Positions 28,078 through 37,053 of a stretch of DNA of 64,000 nucleotides are shown here, piece after piece. The notes beneath the pieces were generated by a model. That model was not told the DNA's origin. It saw only the letters and a program-made list of their open reading frames with translations, and made no database searches. Position 1 is the stretch's first letter. Every line of letters starts with the position of its first letter. The position numbers and the translations under genes are program-made. The stretch comes from Phycisphaerales bacterium. Lineage in GTDB: Bacteria; Planctomycetota; Phycisphaerae; Phycisphaerales; SM1A02. The stretch covers positions 19,931 through 83,930 of the forward strand of contig JAKVBT010000014.1 in assembly GCA_022446905.1 (NCBI GenBank), given 5' to 3'.

Positions 28078-28884
28078 GTGCTACCACTGATTTTATCCCT
28101 GCTGTGCTGCCTCACACCTCTGGCTCCTTCAGAACCAGAACCTGTTGTGATCACACCCCCCAAGGCCGAGCCGCCAGTACTGGTATGCAAGGACGGCGAA
28201 TCCATCTGGAGATACACAGCGTATGAGGTCCAAGGTTGGCGTGTTCTTATCGATGTTGATCTGTCAGCCGATCAAAAGTTGGTCGCCGACCTCCTTGCGA
28301 TCCTTAACGAGCGCCTGACATTCCTGCTCGAGGTTGTGCCGACTCAGCGACACGCCTTACTTCAATCAATCCCCATCTGGGTCAGCAACGAACCCACCTA
28401 TCCCCTACGGCCAGGAGAACGTGGTGTCATTCCATTTCATCGCAGCCCAACATGGCTGCGCAATCACGGCCTGAATCCGCAAATGGGCCCAGGCGTACAC
28501 ATCATTAACCCACGACCAGTGCTCTATGAGCATCGCGTCTTTCAGCATGCACCCGAAACCATGCTGCACGAGTTGGCCCATGCCTACCACAATCTCGAAC
28601 TCGGACTCGATCATCCGCTGATTCAAGATGCCTACAAGAATGCCATGCAATTAAGGCTCTATGACGCTGTTCCTTCACGCAGCAACCCGGAAGTCAAAGC
28701 ACGGGCGTATGCGGCGACGAACCATGAAGAATATTTTGCCGAATTGACCGAAGCATGGTTTGGTCGAAACGACTGGTATCCACGCAACCGGGATGAACTG
28801 AAACAGCATGACCCGATCGGGTACGAGATGATTGAAACAGTCTGGAATCTTCCCCTCGGGCCAAGACTTCCATCACCCCCCTGA
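28078..28884 (+). CDS. Secreted HExxH zinc-metalloprotease-like protein
   Basis: 268 residues from a GTG at 28078 that begins a signal peptide (VLPLILSLLCCLTPLA); the open frame upstream is antisense to the fusion gene. The protein has MLHELAHAYHN, with HELAH at 164-168, and a second helix NHEEYFAELTEAWFG (216-230) whose glutamates could give the third zinc ligand, as in gluzincins. A cysteine pair in the leader could make it a lipoprotein, but the site is not a clean lipobox. I do not recognise a named family. It is divergent from the kinase/phospho-lyase fusion and followed by the CDF transporter 69 bases later. Confidence 0.8.
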   Translation: MLPLILSLLCCLTPLAPSEPEPVVITPPKAEPPVLVCKDGESIWRYTAYEVQGWRVLIDVDLSADQKLVADLLAILNERLTFLLEVVPTQRHALLQSIPIWVSNEPTYPLRPGERGVIPFHRSPTWLRNHGLNPQMGPGVHIINPRPVLYEHRVFQHAPETMLHELAHAYHNLELGLDHPLIQDAYKNAMQLRLYDAVPSRSNPEVKARAYAATNHEEYFAELTEAWFGRNDWYPRNRDELKQHDPIGYEMIETVWNLPLGPRLPSPP

Positions 28885-28953
28885 CACCGCATCACCCATG
28901 ATCTGGGTCGATGACCATTCGCGAAACCACGCCAAGCGTTACCCTCCTCTGTC

Positions 28954-29868
28954 ATGGCCCAAGGAAGCCGACTGGTCATCTACGCCGCCTTAGTAGGCAA
29001 CGGACTAATTTCGATTACGAAATTTGCCGCTGCTGGTATTACTGGCTCCGCTGCCATGATGTCCGAGGGCATCCACTCGGTGGTCGATACTGGCAATCAG
29101 GTATTACTGCTCTACGGCATGAAACGTGCCGAACGCCCCGCCAATGAACGGTTCCCATTCGGACATGGCAAAGAAGTGTATTTCTGGTGCTTTGTCGTCG
29201 CGATCATGATCTTCGCACTTGGCGCCGGAGTCTCACTCTACGAAGGCGTCCACCGCACGCTCCACCCTGAACCGGTAACCAATCCAATCGTGAATTATGT
29301 GGTGCTCACTGCAGCCATGATCTTTGAGGGTGCCGCGTGGTACTTCGCCTGGAGAGAATTCAAAAAGAGCATGCGGGGCAGGGGTATTCGCGAGACGATC
29401 CGCGCCTCAAAGGACCCCACTACCTTCGTGGTGCTCTTTGAAGACTCTGCAGCCATGCTGGGTCTGCTCGTTGCCCTGATTGGTCTGATACTGAGTCAAG
29501 CGCTCGAGTTGCCAGTTCTTGACGGGGTGGCCTCGATCGGCATTGGTCTCATTCTGGCCGTCACCGCCATCATGCTGGCGATCCGCACCAAATCTTTGCT
29601 CATTGGCGAGTCGGCAGACCCCAATATCGTTGCTGATGTGCGACGCCGAGCTGCAAGCATTAATGCCGTCGAAGCCGTCAATCAAGTCCTCACCCTGCAT
29701 ATGGGGCCACATCACGTCCTATTAACAGTGACACTGGACTTTCAGAATGACTTGCCTGCTGGAGATATGGAGCAAGCCATAGATCGACTCACTCGAGAGA
29801 TCAAAGAGTGCCACCAAGACATCACCCACGTCTTTATTGAGGCCGAATCCAAACGGGCTGAATCATGA
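28954..29868 (+). CDS. Cation diffusion facilitator (CDF) efflux transporter
   Basis: 304 residues. Helices 1-6 are visible, with SEGIHSVVDTGNQ in helix 2 (the H-x-x-x-D metal site), FPFGHGKE after it, and VLFEDSAAMLGLLVALIGLIL for helix 5, which has the acidic metal ligand. The C-terminal cytoplasmic domain (SLLIGESADPNIV, VLTLHMGPHHVLLTVTLDF) has the ferredoxin-like fold of the family. CDF proteins export Zn(II), Fe(II), Mn(II) or Co(II) in exchange for protons. The gene overlaps the TPR-sulfotransferase gene by four bases (ATGA), an unexpected pairing. Metal specificity cannot be read with confidence. Confidence 0.92.
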   Translation: MAQGSRLVIYAALVGNGLISITKFAAAGITGSAAMMSEGIHSVVDTGNQVLLLYGMKRAERPANERFPFGHGKEVYFWCFVVAIMIFALGAGVSLYEGVHRTLHPEPVTNPIVNYVVLTAAMIFEGAAWYFAWREFKKSMRGRGIRETIRASKDPTTFVVLFEDSAAMLGLLVALIGLILSQALELPVLDGVASIGIGLILAVTAIMLAIRTKSLLIGESADPNIVADVRRRAASINAVEAVNQVLTLHMGPHHVLLTVTLDFQNDLPAGDMEQAIDRLTREIKECHQDITHVFIEAESKRAES

Positions 29869-31361
29869 CTCAACCAACGAATGCATCACCCGCAACACGC
29901 GATCAACAGATTGCCATGATCAAAGTCCATCTGGGTGCTGGGCGTGCCAATGATGCCATGCAGCTGCTTGCACCGCTTACCAAGCCCAACAGCAAAGATG
30001 CTGAGGCATGGGCACTACGAGCCATGCTTGCTGAACAGATCAATCATCCGCTTGAGATGGAAGCATCAGCGCGACGCTCGTTTGAATTACAACCATCGCC
30101 ACATGCATTGACTTCCATAGCCACTGCGCTAGGGATTCTTGGAAGAACCGATGATGCGATCAATTGCTGCAATCAAGCAAGAGAAATGGTCAATGACCCA
30201 CTGCCCATAGACCTTCTGCAAGGCAAGTTGCTCGAGGAAGCTGGCCGCTATGCCCAGGCAGAAGCACTCATTGAGCCGACTCGACTTGCGATGTCCAAGC
30301 AGAAGGATCCCTTGTTGCCAGGTGCCCACTACGAATGGGGCAAATTGCTGATGCATCGCGGCGATCTGAAAGATGCCATTCACTTGATTGACACTGAACT
30401 GATCCCATCAGTACAAGAAGATTCCCGCCGCGCTCAAGCGCTCTATCTCCGCGCCAAGGTCTGTGACCGAGCAGGCCAATATGACGATGCATGGGAATCC
30501 GCCACAACCGCCAATCAGATCGGGCGGCTCCGGTACAACCCGGAAGGACATGCCGCTCAGGTCGATGGGATCATGCAACGATGGTCACCTGCTTTGATCG
30601 ATCGCTTCCCAATCAGCACCTGCCTCACTGATGTGCCGGTGTTTATTACTGGAATGCCTCGAAGTGGCACCAGTCTGGTTGAACAGATCATTCATGCCCA
30701 CCCCAAAGGTGCCGGCGTCGGGGAGTTGGACACGCTCCAGCACTTTGCACGCCAACTTGGGCAAGCGTATGACCCCAGCAAACCACCCCCAGAGTGTTTT
30801 GGCCCATTCCAAGAACAAGCACTCACACGTGCTGCCAATCACTACGTTGCCCAGATCACTGCCATGTCGCCACCGCAGTCTGAACGCATTGTCAACAAAG
30901 CAATCGGCACTGAACGGCTCGTTGGACTCTATTCAAGGCTGTTCCCCTCTACACGCATCATTCACACTGTCCGCGACCCACGAGATGAGGCTGTCAGCTG
31001 TTATCTGGCTGGATTCAACAATCGCACCTATGGCTGGACAACCGAATTGGCTTGGATTGCCCATGCCCAACGTCAGTCTTCACGGATGATGGCCTTCTGG
31101 TCGCAACTCCTTGACATTCCCATTCTGGAACTGTCCTATGACGCAGTCGTGCGGCAACCTGATGTCGAGATGCCTAGGCTTATTGAGTTCCTTGGTCTGG
31201 AATGGGACCCCGCGTGCAGTGACTTCCACACTTCCACACGCACCGTTCGCACACTCAGCTACGATCAAGTCAACCAGCCGCTCTACGACAGTAGTGTCGG
31301 CCGATGGCGACACTATGAGCGGCATCTGGAGGGCATTGAGTGGGAGCCCCAAGGCTCCTGA
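29865..31361 (+). CDS. TPR-sulfotransferase
   Basis: 498 residues. The first 230 are tetratricopeptide-like helices (LLAPLTKPNSKDAEAWALRAML, ALGILGRTDDAINCCNQA). The C-terminal domain is a PAPS-dependent sulfotransferase: the 5'-phosphosulfate loop ITGMPRSGTS at 261-270, then the 3'-phosphate region with VRDPRDEAVSCYLAGF. Proteins with this TPR plus sulfotransferase_3 layout are common in marine bacteria and are thought to sulfate proteins or glycans. It starts inside the stop of the CDF gene, so the two are co-translated. The acceptor is unknown. Confidence 0.92.
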   Translation: MTQPTNASPATRDQQIAMIKVHLGAGRANDAMQLLAPLTKPNSKDAEAWALRAMLAEQINHPLEMEASARRSFELQPSPHALTSIATALGILGRTDDAINCCNQAREMVNDPLPIDLLQGKLLEEAGRYAQAEALIEPTRLAMSKQKDPLLPGAHYEWGKLLMHRGDLKDAIHLIDTELIPSVQEDSRRAQALYLRAKVCDRAGQYDDAWESATTANQIGRLRYNPEGHAAQVDGIMQRWSPALIDRFPISTCLTDVPVFITGMPRSGTSLVEQIIHAHPKGAGVGELDTLQHFARQLGQAYDPSKPPPECFGPFQEQALTRAANHYVAQITAMSPPQSERIVNKAIGTERLVGLYSRLFPSTRIIHTVRDPRDEAVSCYLAGFNNRTYGWTTELAWIAHAQRQSSRMMAFWSQLLDIPILELSYDAVVRQPDVEMPRLIEFLGLEWDPACSDFHTSTRTVRTLSYDQVNQPLYDSSVGRWRHYERHLEGIEWEPQGS

Positions 31362-31508
31362 TTTGCCTGGCCGAACCCCTTGGCCTACCCCAGAATCTGA
31401 CCAGCACAGTGACTTCGAAGGCCTCCCAAAGGCACGAATGCAGCCACTATTGCCCTTGAGCCGATATGGTGACATTGGCGTGGATGGCCACAGCCAGAAG
31501 GAGCAGGC

Positions 31509-31703
31509 ATGCTCGAGTGGGTCAATCAATGGAAGCGCTCGATGATGGGATGGGTTGGATTGGCCGCCATCGCCTCTGGGCTGCTGATCGGAGGTATTGA
31601 TCCAAACCTCCGCTACATCGGCATCGTGCTGGGCACCGCCCTCTTAATCTTGGCCATGCCCAAACGAGTTTGGTCGCAATGGCGCACCTGGTGGCAGGAC
31701 TGA
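31509..31703 (+). CDS. Small membrane protein
   Basis: 64 residues. AAGGAG lies seven bases ahead of the ATG, which supports the start strongly. One or two hydrophobic segments (MMGWVGLAAIASGLLIGGI and YIGIVLGTALLILAM) end in a basic, Trp-rich tail (PKRVWSQWRTWWQD). No family is recognised. It is convergent with the isocitrate dehydrogenase gene, whose stop is nine bases away, and lies 147 bases after the sulfotransferase. Function unknown. Confidence 0.6.
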   Translation: MLEWVNQWKRSMMGWVGLAAIASGLLIGGIDPNLRYIGIVLGTALLILAMPKRVWSQWRTWWQD

Positions 31704-31712
31704 CCAAACCAG

Positions 31713-33947
31713 TCAAACTGCTGCACACATGCCCTCAAGAACAGCATTGAAACGTGCAGATGGCCGCATGGCAGACGAGGCCTTGCCGACGTCTGGCTGG
31801 TAGTACCCACCAATCTCCTGGGGCACTCCCTGGCAATCAACCAGTTCTGACAGGATGATGTCTTCCGCATCGGCAAGTTCTGTAGCCAACGGCTTAAAGC
31901 GTGTAGACAGTGCTTCATCCTGACTCTGGCTTGCAAGGGCTTCAGCCCAGTAACGCGCCATCCAATAGTGCGTCGCACGATTATCTGGCTCGCCGACACG
32001 TCGTGAAGGAGCTTTATTATTCATCAGGTATTGCGTCGTCGCCTCATCCAAAGCCGTCGCAAGTACACGAGCCACAGGCATGTCATGGCGATCAGCGAGA
32101 TGTTCTAAAGAGGCTGCTAATGCGAGGAACTCCCCGAGCGAATCCCAGCGCAGATGGTTTTCCTTTTCAAACTGCTGCACATGCTTGGGAGCGCTACCGC
32201 CAGCACCCGTCTCAAAGAGGCCCCCGCCATTCATAAGCGGCACAATCGACAACATTTTGGCGCTCGTGCCGACTTCCAAAATTGGAAACAAGTCAGTCAA
32301 GTAGTCCCGCAGCACATTTCCGGTCACTGAAATGGTGTCCTCACCACGTCGAATACGCTCAACTGAGAAGCGTGTCGCGACCATCGGTGAGAGTATGTGC
32401 AGTTCTAACCCCTCCGTATCGAGCGTCTGTAGATGTGCCTCGATCTTCTCAATAAGTTGTCGATCATGGGGACGCTCGGCATCAAGCCAGAACACAGCCG
32501 GCACTCCCGTGGCTCTCGCACGGGCACAGGCTAATTCCACCCAGTTGCGAATAGGCGCATCCTTGGTTTGACATGCTCGCCAGATGTCCCCGGCTTCCAC
32601 ATCGTGTGAGAACAGCACAGTGCCATCTTCAGCAACGACCTGTATACGGCCAGCACGATCGACCTCAAAGGTCTTGTCATGTGACCCATACTCTTCGGCC
32701 TTCCGAGCCATAAGCCCGACATTTGGAACACTGCCCATGGTGGCTGGGTCATAAGCACCGTGCGCCAGACAATCCTCAATGACCGCCTCATATACACCGG
32801 CATAACTACTGTCCGGGATGACTGCCAATGTGTCCTGGGTATCGCCCGCCGCGTCCCACATCTTGCCACCAATACGAATCATGGCTGGCATGGATGCATC
32901 AATGATGACATCGCTTGGCACATGAAGGTTCGTGATGCCCCGATCTGAATCCACCATTGCAAGTCCAGGGCCTTGCGCATACACCGCATCGATTGCTGAG
33001 TTGATCTCGGCCTGCTGTTCTGCAGGCAACTCATTGAGCCGATTCAACAGGTTCCCGAGACCGTCATTGACATCCACCCCCAATTGCTCAAACACTTCAT
33101 TGAACTGATCAAAAACCGGTTGGAAGAAGACACGCACAGCATGACCAAAGAGAATTGGATCCGACACTTTCATCATGGTTGCCTTCAAGTGCAACGAGAA
33201 GAGAACGCCCTCATCACGTGCTCGCTGCACCTGACTGGCCAAAAAAGCCCTCAATGCTGCAATGCTCATGTAACTCCCATCGAGGACCTCACCGGCTTCA
33301 AGAGCAAGATCATCTTTGAGAACGGTTGTTTCACCATTGGCCACATGCTCGATGCGCACCACCGTCGCTTCAGTCAGTGTCACTGACTTCTCATTGTGAC
33401 GAAAGTCACCAGCTTTCATGGTTGAAACACGAGTCTGACATTGGTCAGACCACGCCCCCATGCGATGTGGGTGTGCACGGGCATAGGCCTTGACCGCCTT
33501 CGGAGCTCGCCTGTCTGAGTTGCCTTCACGAAGCACTGGGTTGACCGCAGAGCCTTTTACAGAGTCGTAGATCGCCTTGATGGCGCGAGATTCATCAGAG
33601 TCAGGCTCATCTGGATAGTCAGGTAGCCCGTATCCCTGTGACTGCAACTCAGCAATGGCCGCCTTCAACTGGGGAATCGATGCTGAGATATTTGGCAATT
33701 TGATGATGTTGGCTGCTGGCTCCTGCACCATGTCACCCAATTCCGCCAATGCATCATCGACGCGTTGCGCTGGAGTGAGCTGATCTGAGAAATGCGCAAG
33801 TAGGCGGCCCGCAAGAGAGATGTCCCGAGTCTCAACCTTGATTCCAGTCCCAGCCGTCATCGCCTGAATCACTGGCAGAAAACTGCAGGTTGCCAAGGCC
33901 GGCGCCTCGTCGGTGTGGGTATAGATGATCGTGGGTGCATCAGCCAT
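31713..33947 (-). CDS. icd: Monomeric NADP-dependent isocitrate dehydrogenase (IDH-II)
   Basis: 744 residues from the ATG at 33947 ([20 protein letters not shown]), the length of the monomeric class (about 740); the 29 codons upstream do not fit. It matches the monomeric IDH pattern throughout: [81 protein letters not shown], and [14 protein letters not shown]. The enzyme oxidises isocitrate to 2-oxoglutarate with NADP in the TCA cycle. The product is the substrate of the glutamate dehydrogenase encoded at 54505. The gene stands alone. Confidence 0.96.
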   Translation of the reverse strand: MADAPTIIYTHTDEAPALATCSFLPVIQAMTAGTGIKVETRDISLAGRLLAHFSDQLTPAQRVDDALAELGDMVQEPAANIIKLPNISASIPQLKAAIAELQSQGYGLPDYPDEPDSDESRAIKAIYDSVKGSAVNPVLREGNSDRRAPKAVKAYARAHPHRMGAWSDQCQTRVSTMKAGDFRHNEKSVTLTEATVVRIEHVANGETTVLKDDLALEAGEVLDGSYMSIAALRAFLASQVQRARDEGVLFSLHLKATMMKVSDPILFGHAVRVFFQPVFDQFNEVFEQLGVDVNDGLGNLLNRLNELPAEQQAEINSAIDAVYAQGPGLAMVDSDRGITNLHVPSDVIIDASMPAMIRIGGKMWDAAGDTQDTLAVIPDSSYAGVYEAVIEDCLAHGAYDPATMGSVPNVGLMARKAEEYGSHDKTFEVDRAGRIQVVAEDGTVLFSHDVEAGDIWRACQTKDAPIRNWVELACARARATGVPAVFWLDAERPHDRQLIEKIEAHLQTLDTEGLELHILSPMVATRFSVERIRRGEDTISVTGNVLRDYLTDLFPILEVGTSAKMLSIVPLMNGGGLFETGAGGSAPKHVQQFEKENHLRWDSLGEFLALAASLEHLADRHDMPVARVLATALDEATTQYLMNNKAPSRRVGEPDNRATHYWMARYWAEALASQSQDEALSTRFKPLATELADAEDIILSELVDCQGVPQEIGGYYQPDVGKASSAMRPSARFNAVLEGMCAAV

Positions 33948-34108
33948 CACATGTCTATCCTGCTTGGTGCCTTCAATGGCAATGATTGGGAACAGCCTGG
34001 AAACCGACCATTCTATCGAATCAGCGATCACCAATGCTGCGATTTAGGACCATCGAGCAGTAGGATCAGTTTCTGATGCAGTCCGGACCAAGTCTTTTGA
34101 ATATCCGC

Positions 34109-36634
34109 ATGATCTGGGCATTGGGCACGCTTCTAACGCTGGCCACCCCTGCGTGGTCGCAGCGGGGAGATCGCCCTGGGGAAACCCAACCATCCCTGCC
34201 AGACCAACTGCACATCCCAGCAGCGTTGCCACAGAGCCCCGCCCAAGCCCTTTCCACTTTTCGTGTTCATGAGGGCCTGCGCATCGAGCTGGTGGCCGCT
34301 GAACCGCTTGTCCATGCACCAGTCTGTATGGACCTCGATCCCGCTGGCCAACTCTGGGTTGTTGAAATGAGCGGGTACATGACCGATCCAGAGGGATCAA
34401 AGGAACTCGAGCCCTTAGGTCGCATCGTCACACTCACAGACGAGAACAGCGATGGAATCATGGACCGACGTCAGGTCTTTCTTGAGGGCCTAGTCCTTCC
34501 CCGCGGTGTTGCCGTGGTAGACGACGGCGTGCTGGTGATCGCACCACCGCATCTGATTTATGCAACCGACGAAGATGGCGACGGACGAGCAGACCACACA
34601 CAGGTACTCGACGATACTTTTGCTGGTCTTGACAATCCGGAGCATGCTGGCAACGGTTTGCGACGTGGCTTCGATGGCTGGCTGCATATGTCCCAGCACC
34701 CATGGGAATATCGCTGGCGCGATGGCCAACTCAACCGACGGCGAGTTCCCAATCACGGCCAGTGGGGAACGACCAGTGATGCCTGGGGGCGTTGGTATGT
34801 CAATACCAACTCATACCCGCTCATCACGGATCTCATCCCCAAACACATCGCCTCTCATAACCCAGCGCAACAAGACCGCAAAGGCATCAGCATCCCCGTG
34901 CCTGCCGACCAAGCCGTGCATTCAATCCGCGTGAACCCAGGTGTCAATCGCGGATATGCACCTGAGACCTTACGAGATGACTTTCACCTCAAGAACTACA
35001 CCGCTGCCTGCAGCCCCGAGGTCTATGACGCTGACCAACTCGGCAATGCCTTCCGTGGAGATGTCTTTATCTGTGAACCAGCTGGAAACACGGTCGAACA
35101 TTTGAACATGATTGCAGGTGCAGGCACCCCTGGGGAAGCGCGAGTTGACCCTACTGTTGGCGCGATCGTGGCCTCGACAGACGAGCGATTCCGGCCAGTC
35201 GCCCTGCTCACCGGTTCGGATGGAGCCCTCTACATTGCAGACTTCTATCGAGGCATTCTGCAACACAAAGTCTACATGACCTCGTTTTTACGCCAACAAG
35301 TCATCGATCGAGGACTCGACGCGCCTATTGATGCTGGAAGGATTTGGCGGATCGTTCCGGACGACACCACTTCGCGCAGTCTACCCAACCTGACCAATGA
35401 CACGACCGAAGCACTCATCACGAGACTGCATGATGACAATGCCACAATTCGACGCTTGGCACAACAGCTTCTGGTCGCCCAAGCAGACCCAAATTCCATA
35501 GCCCCTCTTCATGACCTTGCTGGAAATGCAAACAGTTTCCCGCTAGCCCGCGCTCATGCGCTATGGACGCTTCACCTGATGGATGCACTCGAAGTTGATC
35601 TGCTGCGACGTACCTTGATTGATGACTTCCAACCACTTCGAATCCAAGCCATGCGCATTGCCGCTGACTACGCGCATGAAAAACGAATTCGAGACATGTT
35701 GAGTAGTGCAATGCTGCACAAAACCCCAGAAGTACGACGCGAAGCCGCCGCTGCGCTCGTCCAACAATGCCCAAAGGTGATTGACGACATAGCGACTGCC
35801 CTAGCTACCTACCCATCCGACGATGTGCTTCGTACAGCGGCTGTGTCTGGCTTGTCCGGCTATGAGGTCGAACTGCTCGACGCACTGCTTTGGACATCAC
35901 CACCCCTGAATAACAAGTCCTATTCCATGGTGCGATCGATCGCTCGAACCGCAGCACGCTCTTCTGCAGATGGCTCAACACTTCACCTCATGGAACTGCT
36001 CGCAGCCATTCCCGCAGACCAGAACGCCTTGGCTACTCAAATAGCAATGGGGATGACAGATGCATACGCGCTCAAACAAGCAACACCGCGGCAAATTCAC
36101 CTTTCCCAAGAACCATTTGATTGGACACAACGACTGCAAGATGAACCAGATTTGGCTGGAGGGCTTCTTCGCCTAATTGATGCCCACACCACCTGGCCAA
36201 CGCGCCCCGGATACACGCCGCAACTGGACGTGGCCACTTACTCCCCGAAAGTCAGGGCACAAATGCAAAAGGGTGCCGAGTTGTATGCCTCGTGTGCAGG
36301 ATGCCATCAACAAGATGGACGGGGAGTGCGCAGCTTCTATCCCCCACTTGCACAATCACCAATTGTCAATGGCCCAGCCGAGCCACTTTTATCGGTTTTG
36401 TTGCATGGACTTGAAGGACCGATTGAACGTAACGGCACCCAATACAACTTCCCTATGCCGCCAGCCCCAGTCGTTAGCGACGAGGACGTGGCAGCACTAG
36501 CAACCTATATACGCTTATCTTGGAACAACACCGGCCTTCCAATCAGCGCTGCTGATGTAACGCGCGTACGCACTGCAACTAAAGGACAAAATGGACCGTG
36601 GTCCATTCAATCACTGCACGAACGCTGGGAATAG
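34109..36634 (+). CDS. PVC-type CxxCH haem-binding protein (propeller, HEAT, cytochrome c)
   Basis: 841 residues from the ATG at 34109, which begins a clean signal peptide (MIWALGTLLTLATPAWS); ATG 34076 is possible. Residues 50-400 form the beta-propeller of the planctomycete membrane-bound dehydrogenase type (GLRIELVAAEPLVHAPVCMD, DENSDGIMD, ITDLIPKHIASHNP). A HEAT-like helical stretch follows (about 440-650). The C-terminus is cytochrome c with C729-x-x-C732-H733 (SCAGCHQQDGRG) and a later methionine in NFPMPP as the sixth ligand. Such proteins are restricted to the PVC group and are thought to oxidise carbohydrates in the periplasm. It heads the cytochrome/DUF1501 block. Confidence 0.92.
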   Translation: MIWALGTLLTLATPAWSQRGDRPGETQPSLPDQLHIPAALPQSPAQALSTFRVHEGLRIELVAAEPLVHAPVCMDLDPAGQLWVVEMSGYMTDPEGSKELEPLGRIVTLTDENSDGIMDRRQVFLEGLVLPRGVAVVDDGVLVIAPPHLIYATDEDGDGRADHTQVLDDTFAGLDNPEHAGNGLRRGFDGWLHMSQHPWEYRWRDGQLNRRRVPNHGQWGTTSDAWGRWYVNTNSYPLITDLIPKHIASHNPAQQDRKGISIPVPADQAVHSIRVNPGVNRGYAPETLRDDFHLKNYTAACSPEVYDADQLGNAFRGDVFICEPAGNTVEHLNMIAGAGTPGEARVDPTVGAIVASTDERFRPVALLTGSDGALYIADFYRGILQHKVYMTSFLRQQVIDRGLDAPIDAGRIWRIVPDDTTSRSLPNLTNDTTEALITRLHDDNATIRRLAQQLLVAQADPNSIAPLHDLAGNANSFPLARAHALWTLHLMDALEVDLLRRTLIDDFQPLRIQAMRIAADYAHEKRIRDMLSSAMLHKTPEVRREAAAALVQQCPKVIDDIATALATYPSDDVLRTAAVSGLSGYEVELLDALLWTSPPLNNKSYSMVRSIARTAARSSADGSTLHLMELLAAIPADQNALATQIAMGMTDAYALKQATPRQIHLSQEPFDWTQRLQDEPDLAGGLLRLIDAHTTWPTRPGYTPQLDVATYSPKVRAQMQKGAELYASCAGCHQQDGRGVRSFYPPLAQSPIVNGPAEPLLSVLLHGLEGPIERNGTQYNFPMPPAPVVSDEDVAALATYIRLSWNNTGLPISAADVTRVRTATKGQNGPWSIQSLHERWE

Positions 36635-36636
36635 GT

Positions 36637-36789
36637 TCACTCTGCACAATCAGGGTGCCTACTCAAAGAGGCATAGCGCCGATGAGTGGATCTCGCTTTC
36701 GCATACTCACTACCACCAGACCAGTTTGTGAGAAGAGAAAGTAGATCAACAAGACCGATCTGCCCGTCAAGATTGATTCCCCGAAACAA
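36637..36789 (-). pseudogene. Remnant of a dockerin-like C-terminus
   Basis: Read on the minus strand, this stretch gives INLDGQIGLVDLLSLLTNWS, a good single dockerin-like loop of the kind that ends five other proteins in the window. After it come about 30 non-family residues and a TGA at 36637. There is a TAG immediately upstream (36790-36792), no start codon, and no continuation in frame. The rest of the 419-base gap between the two cytochrome genes shows no coding pattern on either strand. It is best read as the decayed end of a lost secreted-protein gene. A chance match is unlikely because the spacing of Asp, Gly, Asp, Leu-Leu and Trp is kept. Confidence 0.5.
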
Positions 36790-37053
36790 CTACTCGCACT
36801 TTCCCACTGCACATTGAGTTCACAAGCCAATGCCATAAACGTGGCCTATTCATGCGTTCATCACGCGAGGTCGACAAATCCTCTGGGGCAACTGGCAATA
36901 CTCTTGGCCACCCACTGAAGTCTGACCCCAAACGAAGTCGGCTTGTGGGGCACAGGCGTGGAAAGCTGGCCAATATCGAGGCAAATCCTGACGGGCCAAT
37001 CAAACCCCCAATCGTCCCTTCGAGGAGTGGGTCTTTGATGGTATCGTCATGGC

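Noticed and set aside
31080..31529. 149-codon minus-strand frame over the end of the sulfotransferase gene
   Set aside because: Overlaps both the sulfotransferase 3' end and the start of the small membrane gene, which has a good ribosome-binding sequence; no pattern of its own.
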